A DNA stretch of 64,000 nucleotides. Origin: Angelakisella sp. (lineage in GTDB: Bacteria; Bacillota; Clostridia; Oscillospirales; Ruminococcaceae). The first letter of the stretch is position 1, and each line of letters begins with the position of its first letter. This document shows positions 8,679-18,484 of this stretch, piece after piece. The stretch is taken from positions 1 to 64,000 of the forward strand of contig JAHHTQ010000004.1 in NCBI GenBank assembly GCA_020024555.1. The letters run 5' to 3'. The notes under the pieces were generated by a model. That model worked only from the letters and a program-made list of their open reading frames with translations. It was not told the DNA's origin and searched no databases. Position numbers and translations under genes: made by a program.

Positions 8679-9872
8679 TCAATAGGTCAATTTCTGCTCA
8701 TCTTCTTCGGATTCATCACTAAATAAATCCATTTGCTTTGCATTAATATCTTCCAAATCAATATCATCTAAAAACATATTATAGTCATCATCTTCATTCA
8801 AAACAACAGATGTCTCTATTTGTTCACATATCAAAGTATCAAATAATTTCTTTTCTGTGGGACTGTCTGTTTTTGTTTCATTTGCTGTGTCGTCTGTAAC
8901 TTCTGTTTCTTCTATCTCTACATTCTCAGTATCTTTTAGCTCTGTAATATCGTTATCGGACACATCGTCATCATCTGTTGACGGTTGTTCTGCATCATTA
9001 AGATTTTCAGATAAACAGTTATTTGCGTCTGAATTTTCGGTTTTTGAAATATCTTCTTGTGTATCATTTACAGTGGATTTTTCTTCAAAATCATTTTCAG
9101 AATTTTGTGATTCTGTAAATGTGTGTTCAATATTACTGTCACTTTCATCTTTTTGCAAATTATCATCATTTAAAGAAGTGTCTGTTTCATTGTCATTTTG
9201 CTGACTTGTTTCTGAATTTACTGAACTTTCTGAATTTTCTGAATTTACCGAACTTTCCGCATTTTCATCACTGTTCATCAATGTTTCATAATGCTTAATC
9301 CTGTTTAGGTAAAACTCATCATCTTTTATATATGACAAATCTTCATCGGTGTTTTCACTGTTTTCAAAAATATCACTTTGATTATTGATATCTTCGTCAG
9401 TATGATTGTTTTTAGGCGCGTCCGGTTCTTCCGGTATTTGCTGCAAAATTTCCAAATGTTGTTTATATAAAACCAATAGGTTATTTTTGAATTTTGAAAC
9501 TTCATCTTTTGTTCGGTTGTACTCATATTCTTTTTGCAGTTTTTTGGATTCAACACCATCAAGTATATCGTTTGCTTTTTTGGTTGCATCGGCTATTATT
9601 TCATCAGCCTGTACTTTTGCTTTATGAATTAAAGAATCGCCCAATTTTTGTGAACCGATAAGCGCTTGTCTGATTGTATTTTCATCATCTTTATAACTCT
9701 TTAATTCTGCCTGTGTTTTTTCCAAAGTCTCAGTTAGCTTTATATTTTCTTTTTCAAATTCTTTTAATAATTCAATAGCAGCGTCAACAAATATATCAAC
9801 ATCTGTTGTTTTATATCCAAAAGCCATAGATTTTCCAAACTCAACATCTAAAAAACCATTTGGTATTAACAT
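8679..9872 (-). CDS. divIVA: DivIVA-domain cell division/polarity protein with long acidic tail
   Basis: A 397-residue DivIVA homologue. The N-terminal membrane-binding segment is near residues 1-40, followed by coiled coil to about residue 150. DivIVA proteins sense negatively curved membrane at septa and poles. The last 240 or so residues are a disordered tail rich in Asp, Glu, Asn and Ser, with a tandem 9-residue repeat (ENAESSVNS, ENSESSVNS). Usual DivIVA proteins are 160-260 residues, so the tail is exceptional. GAGGTG precedes the ATG. It follows ylmH by 12 bases in the sepF operon. Confidence 0.88.
   Translation of the reverse strand: MLIPNGFLDVEFGKSMAFGYKTTDVDIFVDAAIELLKEFEKENIKLTETLEKTQAELKSYKDDENTIRQALIGSQKLGDSLIHKAKVQADEIIADATKKANDILDGVESKKLQKEYEYNRTKDEVSKFKNNLLVLYKQHLEILQQIPEEPDAPKNNHTDEDINNQSDIFENSENTDEDLSYIKDDEFYLNRIKHYETLMNSDENAESSVNSENSESSVNSETSQQNDNETDTSLNDDNLQKDESDSNIEHTFTESQNSENDFEEKSTVNDTQEDISKTENSDANNCLSENLNDAEQPSTDDDDVSDNDITELKDTENVEIEETEVTDDTANETKTDSPTEKKLFDTLICEQIETSVVLNEDDDYNMFLDDIDLEDINAKQMDLFSDESEEDEQKLTY
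9212..9265 (-). repeat. 27-bp tandem duplication in the divIVA tail
   Basis: Two adjacent 27-bp units (9212-9238 and 9239-9265) with a few differences encode the tandem 9-residue repeat of the acidic tail. They indicate recent expansion of the disordered region. Confidence 0.8.
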
Positions 9873-9884
9873 AATAAATTCACC

Positions 9885-10631
9885 TCATACATATTTTTTA
9901 AAAACTACTTTCAGTCTATCTTTTTTTGTTGCACCATCATTATTGTCATATATAAACTTACCAAAACCACGAATAGTTATCTTGTCACCTATATTGATAA
10001 TTTTATCATTATCATATACTTCTATACCGTTAATAAACACTTTACCACTTTTAATTAATAAAGCGCTTTTTGTTCTGGAAACATTTGCAAGAGATGATAC
10101 AACACAGTCTAAACGCATAGATGTAATTGTTCTGTTTATTGTCTCATAATGTTTTTCTATTGTTATATCACTACCGTCTATTACAGAGAGCGACACACCA
10201 ATACCACCTATTTTACTGACTTGTGAAAGAATAATCGGCGATATATTTTTCTGTACAAATACAACAGTACAACCTTCTTCAATAATAATATCTCCAACTA
10301 CTTCTCTTTTTAAGCCTTGTGACAATATAGTTCCTAAAAAATCTTTATGCTGTAATTTATAGTTTTTATTGTATATAAATTTTATTGCTTCTATTGGAAA
10401 ATCATCATTTACATAATATTCATACGGAAATAATCCCAAATACTTTCTTTCACAATTTTCAGAGCCACCCCAAAAAGAATAAAAAATATTTTTATTATTC
10501 TTTATTCTTTCTGTAAGTATATCCTGTTCAGTATCAGATAAAAAGCCCAAAAAAAACGGTCGGTTTTTATTTGTACAAATCTCTATACCATCATTAAGTT
10601 TTGCTATCAGTAAATCAATAGTACTTTTCAT
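9885..10631 (-). CDS. ylmH: YlmH-family S4-domain RNA-binding protein
   Basis: A 248-residue member of the YlmH family. It has an N-terminal region with the family pattern (RPFFLGFL near 24-31, FWGG near 54-57) and a C-terminal S4 RNA-binding domain (about 170-232, containing SRTKSALLIKSGKVFINGI). In other Firmicutes YlmH is linked to division and ribosome rescue. Its start overlaps the sepF stop by 17 bases, implying translational coupling. The yggS and yggT genes often found between sepF and ylmH are absent. Confidence 0.9.
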   Translation of the reverse strand: MKSTIDLLIAKLNDGIEICTNKNRPFFLGFLSDTEQDILTERIKNNKNIFYSFWGGSENCERKYLGLFPYEYYVNDDFPIEAIKFIYNKNYKLQHKDFLGTILSQGLKREVVGDIIIEEGCTVVFVQKNISPIILSQVSKIGGIGVSLSVIDGSDITIEKHYETINRTITSMRLDCVVSSLANVSRTKSALLIKSGKVFINGIEVYDNDKIINIGDKITIRGFGKFIYDNNDGATKKDRLKVVFKKYV

Positions 10632-11271
10632 CTACACCGTTTTGAGTTCTTGATGAAGAATCATCATCTTCTGTCAAACCTTCGCCTATAAGACCAACCG
10701 TATCAGGTGTCATAACAAACGTTGTGTTTGACGCTTTCTTTATTGTTGCGCCATCTGCATAAGCAACACCGCTCAAAAAATCTACCATTCGGCGTCTTAC
10801 ATCTTGTGAAAGTGAATCTGTATTTATAACAATAGTTTTCTTTGCGAGCATACTGTCAGCAATATCACTTGCATCTTCAAATCTTTCGGGTTTAACCAAA
10901 ACTACTTGTGGAATAGCAGGTTGTTGATCATTCTTTTGTTCATTATTATTTCCAAACATTGATGAATGATATGAATTGTTATCAAAAGCTCCCAAACCAT
11001 TTAAACCATTTAAACCATTAATATTTTCCATAACACTATCATTCTCCTTTTTATTATTGTTAAATGTATTAAAATTATCTGTAAAAATAACTTTATTTTC
11101 ATTTGTATTGTACTCATCGTATTCGTCAAAATTATTTACTTCATCTATGTTATTGTCAGAATTATTGTCTGAAAATTCCTCTTTGGATATTTCATCTTCC
11201 TCCTCTTCCAAAAAGTCTTCTTCCAATGGACTCATTCCCATAAATTTCTTAAATCCCTCAACAAAAGCCAT
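10615..11271 (-). CDS. sepF: Cell division protein SepF
   Basis: Membrane-tethering partner of FtsZ. The 218-residue protein has an N-terminal amphipathic segment, a long acidic Asn-rich linker (about 20-120, with an NGL triplet repeat), and the SepF fold at about 125-205 (PERFEDASDIAD ... DFLSGVAYADGATI). TAGGAGGA precedes the ATG. A good promoter lies about 70-95 bases upstream, making this the first gene of sepF-ylmH-divIVA-lspA-rluD. Confidence 0.95.
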   Translation of the reverse strand: MAFVEGFKKFMGMSPLEEDFLEEEEDEISKEEFSDNNSDNNIDEVNNFDEYDEYNTNENKVIFTDNFNTFNNNKKENDSVMENINGLNGLNGLGAFDNNSYHSSMFGNNNEQKNDQQPAIPQVVLVKPERFEDASDIADSMLAKKTIVINTDSLSQDVRRRMVDFLSGVAYADGATIKKASNTTFVMTPDTVGLIGEGLTEDDDSSSRTQNGVDEKYY

Positions 11272-11339
11272 TTTCTTCCTCCTAATGAAAAATTATATTA
11301 ATTTTCCTATTTTTTAACAAAATAAAAGTAATCATTTAT

Positions 11340-11368
11340 ATTATCTACTTTTTTATAGAGTATGTCAA
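11340..11368 (-). promoter_or_regulatory. SigA-type promoter of the sepF operon
   Basis: The -35 is TTGACA (11363-11368) and the -10 is GATAAT (11340-11345), with a 17-bp spacer, in an AT-rich gap upstream of sepF. No other strong promoter is visible before rluD. Confidence 0.75.
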
Positions 11369-11441
11369 TATATTTTTATATTTTTATACTTTTTTAAAAA
11401 ATATATCAATAAAGAAATGAACGATTAACAATTTCTACGCT

Positions 11442-12644
11442 CTATCTTAATTCTTTACCGTCATACATATTGTTTCCTTTTACAATTATCTCGTTAAATA
11501 TATTTAAATAGTCATTGTCTGTATAATTTATCTTACTCAAATAAAAATCGGGACCACGGTAGATTATATCCACTTTTTTAAATTCCACTGAAACTTTTCC
11601 GACAACATAGACACCCTGTTGACCGTCAATTATTCTAAGCGCCTTGTCACTGAACCTTATACCGCTGAAATCTTGAAAACCTATGTTGATAGATGCTTTT
11701 CGGTTTCCGACAGCCTGCGGAATAATGTCATTTGACTTTATTATAACAATGCTCTTTTCGTTTTCTGCATCATTGATTGTATTTACTACCTTACCAGTTA
11801 TCACTTTGCTTTTATCACTTGAAAAAGTCATATTCAATTTTTTGTTAGACATAAAAAGCCTTGAAATATAATATGGAACTTCGGTTACATAATACCAATT
11901 AATACTATTAATATTTTTACCAAAACTGTTTTCTTTTTGCGGGTATTCTTCATTCATTAATTCGTGATATTTTTCAAAACCGATATCTTTTAAAATTTCA
12001 GGCTTCAAAATATCTTCATAACCATCGACATAAGAAGTAAATATACCTCTAAAATCCGCTGTATGTGTGTTATATTCAATATTTTGCTGAGTAAAATTTT
12101 CAAGCTCTGTTTTTACTTCCGAAAAATCCACCTTATTACCTACTGCAATTTTTGAATTTAAAATAGAACTTGCCATATTTGTTTCTATTTCAATCAAGTC
12201 ATCAGTGCTGTTTTTGTCTTTTAAGAGCATAAACGGTTTCATAGATTCTATTATATCTTGATTTAAAGAACTTACGTCTTTTATAACCTGCTTTTCGCCC
12301 TTCTCTAAATTTTGTATTTCTTTATAAACTTCTTTTACCTTATCTATTTCTTTATCTATCAATAAATACTCTTCGTTTGAATATTCCTTTGCAACAACGG
12401 TTGTCGGCAAAACTTTTGTGCCGTCATCAACAATATAAGATAAATAACCATTATAATTCTTCACATATTCTTTTTCATCACGGATAATTATTCCTTGTGT
12501 GGCGTATTCATTTGCCACTTCAAATACATAAGGTAGCTCTGTTTTATAATCCTGCTTGTAAAAGCGAAGTGCAAGTGAAATAATGTAAGCTATAAAAAAC
12601 AATAACAAAAGTGATGATATTATCATATTTGCCTTACTGTTCAT
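11442..12644 (-). CDS. HlyD-like membrane-anchored protein upstream of sepF
   Basis: A 400-residue protein with one N-terminal membrane segment (about 8-27) and a large extracytoplasmic region. That region has a beta-rich, lipoyl/HlyD-like start (YATQGIIIRDEKEY), a predicted coiled-coil section (about 95-165) and a C-terminal beta-rich part. Clostridia commonly carry a gene of this type immediately before sepF, annotated as a putative membrane-fusion protein. Its role is unknown, but the position suggests the cell envelope or division. GGGAGGT precedes the ATG. It follows miaA by 25 bases. Confidence 0.7.
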   Translation of the reverse strand: MNSKANMIISSLLLLFFIAYIISLALRFYKQDYKTELPYVFEVANEYATQGIIIRDEKEYVKNYNGYLSYIVDDGTKVLPTTVVAKEYSNEEYLLIDKEIDKVKEVYKEIQNLEKGEKQVIKDVSSLNQDIIESMKPFMLLKDKNSTDDLIEIETNMASSILNSKIAVGNKVDFSEVKTELENFTQQNIEYNTHTADFRGIFTSYVDGYEDILKPEILKDIGFEKYHELMNEEYPQKENSFGKNINSINWYYVTEVPYYISRLFMSNKKLNMTFSSDKSKVITGKVVNTINDAENEKSIVIIKSNDIIPQAVGNRKASINIGFQDFSGIRFSDKALRIIDGQQGVYVVGKVSVEFKKVDIIYRGPDFYLSKINYTDNDYLNIFNEIIVKGNNMYDGKELR

Positions 12645-12669
12645 TTTGCACCTCCCCTGTAAATTTTAA

Positions 12670-13656
12670 TTATAAACCGTAACTTTTAATCAAATCTTCT
12701 ATATTTTCAAGCATATCTTCATACGAAGCGTATTCATCAACATAAAACCAATTAATATTTTTCTCTTTTTTAAACCATGTTATTTGACGTTTGGCATAAT
12801 GTCTGCTATTGATTTTTATTGTCTCCAATGCCTCATCAAGAGATATTTCATTATTAAAATATGGTATCAGTTCTTTATACCCTATCGCCTGTATGGCTGT
12901 TTTTGATAATGGCATTTTCAGAACTTCCTTCGCCTCATCTAAAAGACCGTCTTTCACCATAATATCCACTCTGCTGTTTATTCTTTCATAAAGAGTATCT
13001 TTATTTTTGTATGTAATTCCTATTACTATCGGCAAATACGGCGACGGTAGTACACGGGAATTAATATTTTGTTCTTCTACTGTCTTACCTGTTGTGTGAT
13101 TTATCTCCAATGCGCGAATTACTCTTTTAACATTGTTTTTATGAATGTTTTGAGCGGCTATCGGGTCAACTTCCTTTAAAAGATTGTGTAATTCTTCATT
13201 ACCCTTTTCTTCGGCAAGTTTAAAAAGTTTCGCGCAATATTCTTCATCTCTTTTTTGTTCCTCAAAAACAATATTTTCCAAAAAAGAACGTATATAAAGA
13301 CCTGTACCTCCTGCTATTACAGAAAGCTTCCCCCTAGCGTCTATATCATTTACAGCATTTTTTGTAAGTTCTGTAAATTCCGCTACCGAAAAATCTTCCC
13401 AAGGCTCTTTTATATCTATCAAATGATGCTTTACTTTTGCTTGTTCTTCTTTCGTTGCCTTTGCAGTCGCTATCGACATCTTTTTATATAGTTGCATTGA
13501 GTCGCCTGATATAACTTCACCGTTAAATATTTTGCAAATATCTATTGCAAGTCTCGTCTTTCCTGATGCAGTCGGACCTACAACTGCCACTACCGGTATT
13601 TTATTATCTATTATGCTAATTTCCCCCAATCTTTTACAATGAACCAAGTCTACCAA
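12670..13656 (-). CDS. miaA: tRNA dimethylallyltransferase MiaA
   Basis: Adds the isopentenyl group to A37 of UNN-reading tRNAs, the substrate that MiaB then thiolates. The P-loop is GPTASGKT, followed by SGDSMQLYKKM and DIKEPWEDFSVAEF. There is no ATG upstream of the P-loop in this frame, so the start must be non-ATG. Candidates are TTG at 13656 (used here, but with no good ribosome binding site) or ATA at 13614, which has GGGGG 8 bases upstream. The coding region overlaps the mutL stop in either reading except the last. The length fits the family. Confidence 0.93.
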   Translation of the reverse strand: MVDLVHCKRLGEISIIDNKIPVVAVVGPTASGKTRLAIDICKIFNGEVISGDSMQLYKKMSIATAKATKEEQAKVKHHLIDIKEPWEDFSVAEFTELTKNAVNDIDARGKLSVIAGGTGLYIRSFLENIVFEEQKRDEEYCAKLFKLAEEKGNEELHNLLKEVDPIAAQNIHKNNVKRVIRALEINHTTGKTVEEQNINSRVLPSPYLPIVIGITYKNKDTLYERINSRVDIMVKDGLLDEAKEVLKMPLSKTAIQAIGYKELIPYFNNEISLDEALETIKINSRHYAKRQITWFKKEKNINWFYVDEYASYEDMLENIEDLIKSYGL

Positions 13657-15667
13657 ACATTTTTTCTATATCATGCTTCGATAATTCTATTATTATAGGT
13701 CTTCCGTGTGGGCAATGCCTTACATTTGGATTACCAAACAAATCATTTAATAATTTTTTGTGTTCTTCCGCCGAATTTAATTGACCGCCTTTTATTGCCG
13801 CTTTGCACGCCATAGAATGAAATAAATCTTCAACCTTATCCGTAAGCTTCGATATTCCGCCTACCAATAACTTAGACGCTATCTCAAATATTGTGTCTTC
13901 TACATCACCTATATTATAAATAGCAGGTATTTCTCTGACAATAACATTCCCGTCACCGAAATCCTCCACACCAAAACCGAATTTCAAAAACACATCACAG
14001 TTATTTATTATCACATCATATATTTCTTTTTGACAATGTATAATCTGTGGCAAAAGTAACATCTGCGTATTTAAACCATTTTTATTATAATCAAACTTTA
14101 TCTTTTCGTATAACAGCCTTTCGTGCGCAGCGTGCTTATCTATCAACAGTAATTTATCATCATATTTTGCTATAATATATGTATTGAATATTTCGCCTAT
14201 ATAGTCATAAACCAAATTATCAATATTTTTTTCTTGCTTTTCATAGGCTACTGTATTTACAGGTTTTTTCTCAACAAATGGATTAAATTGCTCAATTTTT
14301 TTTGTTGTCTTTTTTGGTGGGATAAATAAAATAGGTTCTTCGGTTATATCTGTTTTTTCTTTTTTATGTTCAGCCTCAAACTCAATTTTTTCTTTAACAA
14401 AATTATCTTTTATTACTGTGTCATTTTTTTCTTGTTTTCTTGCGTTATTACCGAAAGTATCTTTGCCAATATTTGTAAAAAGTTGTTGTCTGTACATCTC
14501 CGTGGTGTAAGACGACTCCAACATTTCGCTTTTATTCTTTTCAGGCTTAATCAATTCCTGATACTTTTGCGCGGTTATGCTCTGCTGTTCGCCTAAATCT
14601 TCACTATGCGTAAGATTGAAATAATTAATTTTACTCTTTACTTTTTCACTTGCAATATCGCTAAAATTAACTGTTTGTCTTAAATTTAAAAGGGTATCGT
14701 ATACAGCCGAATACACACTGCTGAAAATTACTCTTTCATCAGTAAGCTTAACTTCGAGCTTTGCCGGGTGTACATTGACATCTATCATATCGTTTGGCAT
14801 AGTAATATTTAAAACACAAATCGGATATTTTCCCACCATAATTTGCGTTTTGTAAGCTTCTTCAAGGGCTGTTGTGGCTGTAACACATCTTACATATCTG
14901 CCATTAACAAAAAACATCTCCATATTTCTCGATGCCTTTGAACTTTCGGGTTTTCCGATAAATCCATAAACGCTGATTCCATTATTCGAATACTTGACTT
15001 CTACCATACTTTGCCCTATTTCTCTGCCATAGACAGAATATATTGTGGAAAGCAAATTTCCGTCACCGTTTGTATGTAGCTTTTTTTGTCCTTCACGTAT
15101 AAATCTGAATGATATTTCAGGGTGACTCAGCGCCAATCTGTCCATTAAACCGGCTATCGCATTTCCCTCTGTCAAATCCTTTTTTAAAAACTTCATTCGC
15201 GCAGGGATATTATAAAATAAATCTCGGATACTTATCGTTGTCCCATAAGAACCGCCATATTCCATAACTTCGCCTATGACGCCACCCTCAACAACAATCC
15301 TGTTTGCAAGTTCATCGTCCTGTGTCCGTGTTACAAGTTCTACTTTGCTGACTGCCGATATTGACGCAAGCGCCTCTCCCCTAAATCCCAATGTGCCTAT
15401 ATTATATATATCATCTTTTGTTTTTACCTTGCTTGTGGCATGACGCAAAAAAGCAATGGGTAAATCAGACTTTTCTATTCCGCAACCATTATCGCTTATT
15501 CTCATAAGACGAATACCACCGTTTTTTATTTCCACGGTAATACTGGTTGCGCTTGCATCTATTGAATTTTCCACAAGTTCTTTAATAACCGAACTCGGCC
15601 GCTCTACAACTTCGCCTGCCGCTATAAGCTCCGCAATATTTTTATCAAGTACTTGTATTTTACCCAT
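13634..15667 (-). CDS. mutL: DNA mismatch repair protein MutL (endonuclease type)
   Basis: Coordinates mismatch repair after MutS binding. The N-terminal GHKL ATPase has ENSIDA, DNGCGI and GFRGEAL. The C-terminal endonuclease domain has the metal site DKHAAHERLLYE and CPHGRP, so this MutL should nick DNA, as expected where MutH is absent. A disordered linker of about 150 residues joins them. I chose the ATG at 15667 because GAGGTG lies 6-7 bases upstream. The protein has 677 residues. It follows mutS by 29 bases. Confidence 0.96.
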   Translation of the reverse strand: MGKIQVLDKNIAELIAAGEVVERPSSVIKELVENSIDASATSITVEIKNGGIRLMRISDNGCGIEKSDLPIAFLRHATSKVKTKDDIYNIGTLGFRGEALASISAVSKVELVTRTQDDELANRIVVEGGVIGEVMEYGGSYGTTISIRDLFYNIPARMKFLKKDLTEGNAIAGLMDRLALSHPEISFRFIREGQKKLHTNGDGNLLSTIYSVYGREIGQSMVEVKYSNNGISVYGFIGKPESSKASRNMEMFFVNGRYVRCVTATTALEEAYKTQIMVGKYPICVLNITMPNDMIDVNVHPAKLEVKLTDERVIFSSVYSAVYDTLLNLRQTVNFSDIASEKVKSKINYFNLTHSEDLGEQQSITAQKYQELIKPEKNKSEMLESSYTTEMYRQQLFTNIGKDTFGNNARKQEKNDTVIKDNFVKEKIEFEAEHKKEKTDITEEPILFIPPKKTTKKIEQFNPFVEKKPVNTVAYEKQEKNIDNLVYDYIGEIFNTYIIAKYDDKLLLIDKHAAHERLLYEKIKFDYNKNGLNTQMLLLPQIIHCQKEIYDVIINNCDVFLKFGFGVEDFGDGNVIVREIPAIYNIGDVEDTIFEIASKLLVGGISKLTDKVEDLFHSMACKAAIKGGQLNSAEEHKKLLNDLFGNPNVRHCPHGRPIIIELSKHDIEKMFGRLGSL

Positions 15668-15696
15668 TGTTTTCACCTCTTTCTATTTCAAATAAT

Positions 15697-18318
15697 TTAA
15701 TTTACAATCTTTTTTAATTCATATAACAAGTCTTGTGCCTGTCTCGGTGTCATCTCGTCAATATTTATTTCCCTTATCCTTTTCTTTAATAATTCAGCTG
15801 TATCATCAACAAAAGTAAGTTGCTGAATTGTCTCTTTTTTCTCTTTTTTTATAGGTTTTACTTTTCCGTCTGTCTCTATTTGCTTTAATATCTCATAAGC
15901 GCGCGTAACAACCCATTTAGGCACGCCTGCAAGTTTGGAAACCTCTATACCGTAACTTTCATCAGCGCCACCGGGCAATATTCTTCTCAAAAATATAATA
16001 TCATCAGAACGCTTTATTGCCGCTATATTATAATTTTTAATGCAAGAATACAGCTCGCTGAGTTCCGTCAATTCGTGATAATGCGTTGCAAAAAGCGTCT
16101 TTGCGCCAAGTTTATTTTTATCAGCGATATACTCAATAACTGCTCTTGCAATACTCATTCCGTCAAAGGTAGATGTTCCTCTGCCTATTTCATCAAGAAT
16201 AAGCAAGCTCTTTGAAGTCGCGTTATTCAGTATTTGCGCAACCTCGTTCATTTCAACCATAAATGTAGATTGTCCTGTTGACAGGTCATCTGATGCGCCG
16301 ACACGGGTAAACACAGCATCAACAATACCTATTTTTGCATATTTTGCAGGAACGAAGCACCCTATTTGCGCCATTATGGTTATAAGCGCTGTCTGACGTA
16401 TATATGTCGACTTACCCGCCATATTCGGCCCTGTTATTATCGCTACTATATCTTGATTACAATTTAGCTTCGTATCATTTGCAACAAAGGTGGTATCTTT
16501 AAGCAGTTTTTCCACTACCGGATGTCGACCGTCATTTATTATTATATCATCAGAATTATCCATAATAGGTCGAACATAGTCGTTTTCCATTGAAACTATC
16601 GCAAAAGAACAAAATACATCAAGCAAAGCCACTGCTTCCGCCGTTCTTTGTATTCTTTCAAGTTCTTTTGCGACCAATGAGCGAATTTCTTCAAACAGTC
16701 TGGCCTCCAAAACAACTATTTTTTGTTGAGCAGTCAAAACTTTACCCTCTAACTCTTTTAATTCTTCTGTTATGTATCTCTCGTTATTTGCAAGCGTTTG
16801 CTTACGTATATAAGTATTTGGTACTTGCTCTGCGCTTGCTTTTGACACTTCTATGTAATAACCAAAGACACGGTTATATCCTATTTTTAAGTTCTTTATA
16901 CCTGTCTTTTCTTTTTCCTCCGCCTCTTTTTGCGCTATTATCTCTTTTATATGTTCGGAGAAAAATCTAAGTTCGTCAAGTTCACTGTTGTAACCCTCTT
17001 TTATAACACCACCGTCACGTATTGTCATTGGTGGCGCTTCTTTGATTGAATTTTCAATCAAACCTGTAATATCTTCCAGCTTATCAAGATTTTGCTCAAT
17101 CAAACACAAAAACTGTGACTGTACGTTTTGCATATAATTTTTAAGTTCGGGTATTTTTTTCAGTCCGGTCGCAAGCGCCGACAAATCTCTCGGTGACGGA
17201 TTACCGTAAACTACCCTTGTCATAAGTCTTTCTATATCAAATATACCTGTCAAAGAATAGGTTAAATCCGAAAGCAAAATACTGTTTTGCGTAAGCTCGT
17301 CAACGGCATTCAGCCTCTTTTCTATTTCAATCAAATTAAGTAAGGGTTGCAAAATTATAGAACGGATTTTTCGCTTACCCATAGCTGTCTTTGTTTTGTC
17401 AAGTACCCAAAGAAGCGTTCCTCTCTTTTCACGTTGGCGCATAGTTTCGCAAAGTTCAAGATTTCGTCTTGCTGTAATGTCAAGTAGCATATACTGTTTG
17501 TCACTGTATATAGTTACATTTTGTATACGTGAAAGTCCAACCCTCTGTGTTTTCGCAAGATAAATAAACAGTCCGCCAAGCGCCGAAACAGCGTACGGCA
17601 TATTTTCAAGAGACAACTCACTCAAACTATCCTTGTCAAAATGTCTCAGCACTGTATATTCAGCCATTTTATACTCAAATGAATCTTCTTCTCCCAAATC
17701 GGCTGTACAGGCAATTTTTTCTTTCAGAAAGGTGGCTATTTCTTTTTTATCCAAAAATTCAGTATTGAAAATAAGTTCTTTTGGCATACATCTGACAAGC
17801 TCGTTTTTCAGTCTATTGTCTCCGTCTTCCAAAAATTCCGTTACAACCAGCTCACCTGTCGAAATATCGGCAAAACACACACCATATTTATTTTCATTAA
17901 TATACAGCGAACAAATATAATTATTGGTATCTTCGCTGAGAATATTGCTCTCAATTAACGTACCGGGCGTAATTACACGAACAACATCTCGGCGAACCAT
18001 TCCCTTTGCGGTGGCAGGGTCTTCCATTTGTTCGCAAATTGCAACTTTATATCCTTTTTTTATGAGTTTTGCAATATATGTATCTACACTGTGATACGGC
18101 ACACCACACATTGGAGCGCGTTCTTCGAGTCCACAGTCTCTGCCTGTCAAGGTAAGCTCCAATTCTTTTGAAACCAATACCGCATCATCAAAAAACATCT
18201 CATAAAAATCACCTAAACGATAAAAGAGCAAACTTCCTTTATTTTCTTCTTTTATCTCACAATATTGTTTCATCATCGGTGATAATTTTTCTTTATCAAT
18301 ATTCGCCAGTGTCAACAT
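15697..18318 (-). CDS. mutS: DNA mismatch repair protein MutS
   Basis: Recognises mispairs and small loops and hands over to MutL. The 873-residue protein has the N-terminal mismatch-binding domain with GDFYEMFFDDA near residue 35, connector and lever/clamp domains, and the ABC-type ATPase with GPNMAGKST, DEIGRGTST and ATHYHEL. This is MutS1 by length and domain order. The ATG at 18318 has AAAGGA 8 bases upstream. It heads mutS-mutL-miaA. Confidence 0.97.
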   Translation of the reverse strand: MLTLANIDKEKLSPMMKQYCEIKEENKGSLLFYRLGDFYEMFFDDAVLVSKELELTLTGRDCGLEERAPMCGVPYHSVDTYIAKLIKKGYKVAICEQMEDPATAKGMVRRDVVRVITPGTLIESNILSEDTNNYICSLYINENKYGVCFADISTGELVVTEFLEDGDNRLKNELVRCMPKELIFNTEFLDKKEIATFLKEKIACTADLGEEDSFEYKMAEYTVLRHFDKDSLSELSLENMPYAVSALGGLFIYLAKTQRVGLSRIQNVTIYSDKQYMLLDITARRNLELCETMRQREKRGTLLWVLDKTKTAMGKRKIRSIILQPLLNLIEIEKRLNAVDELTQNSILLSDLTYSLTGIFDIERLMTRVVYGNPSPRDLSALATGLKKIPELKNYMQNVQSQFLCLIEQNLDKLEDITGLIENSIKEAPPMTIRDGGVIKEGYNSELDELRFFSEHIKEIIAQKEAEEKEKTGIKNLKIGYNRVFGYYIEVSKASAEQVPNTYIRKQTLANNERYITEELKELEGKVLTAQQKIVVLEARLFEEIRSLVAKELERIQRTAEAVALLDVFCSFAIVSMENDYVRPIMDNSDDIIINDGRHPVVEKLLKDTTFVANDTKLNCNQDIVAIITGPNMAGKSTYIRQTALITIMAQIGCFVPAKYAKIGIVDAVFTRVGASDDLSTGQSTFMVEMNEVAQILNNATSKSLLILDEIGRGTSTFDGMSIARAVIEYIADKNKLGAKTLFATHYHELTELSELYSCIKNYNIAAIKRSDDIIFLRRILPGGADESYGIEVSKLAGVPKWVVTRAYEILKQIETDGKVKPIKKEKKETIQQLTFVDDTAELLKKRIREINIDEMTPRQAQDLLYELKKIVN

Positions 18319-18430
18319 CAGCAAAATCCTTTCAATTAATAGTCATTTGTAAAATATAATAAGATTTATTTAAAATATGCTAAAATCATATTAAATTAGT
18401 GTATTTTAAATATATCTTATAAATACATAT

Positions 18431-18463
18431 ATCTAACCCCCTATTATATATAAGAGGTTAGAT
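18431..18463 (-). terminator. Hairpin downstream of ylbF
   Basis: Eight-base arms ATCTAACC/GGTTAGAT (18431-18438 and 18456-18463) lie between ylbF and mutS. No T tract follows on the minus strand, so termination is likely to be weak. The 160-base gap otherwise holds only AT-rich sequence in which the mutS promoter must lie. Confidence 0.45.
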
Positions 18464-18484
18464 ATAAACTTAAATCTTAAAAAA

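Noticed and set aside
8857..9204. Ser-rich plus-strand frame of 115 codons
   Set aside because: It is the complement of the low-complexity acidic tail of divIVA.
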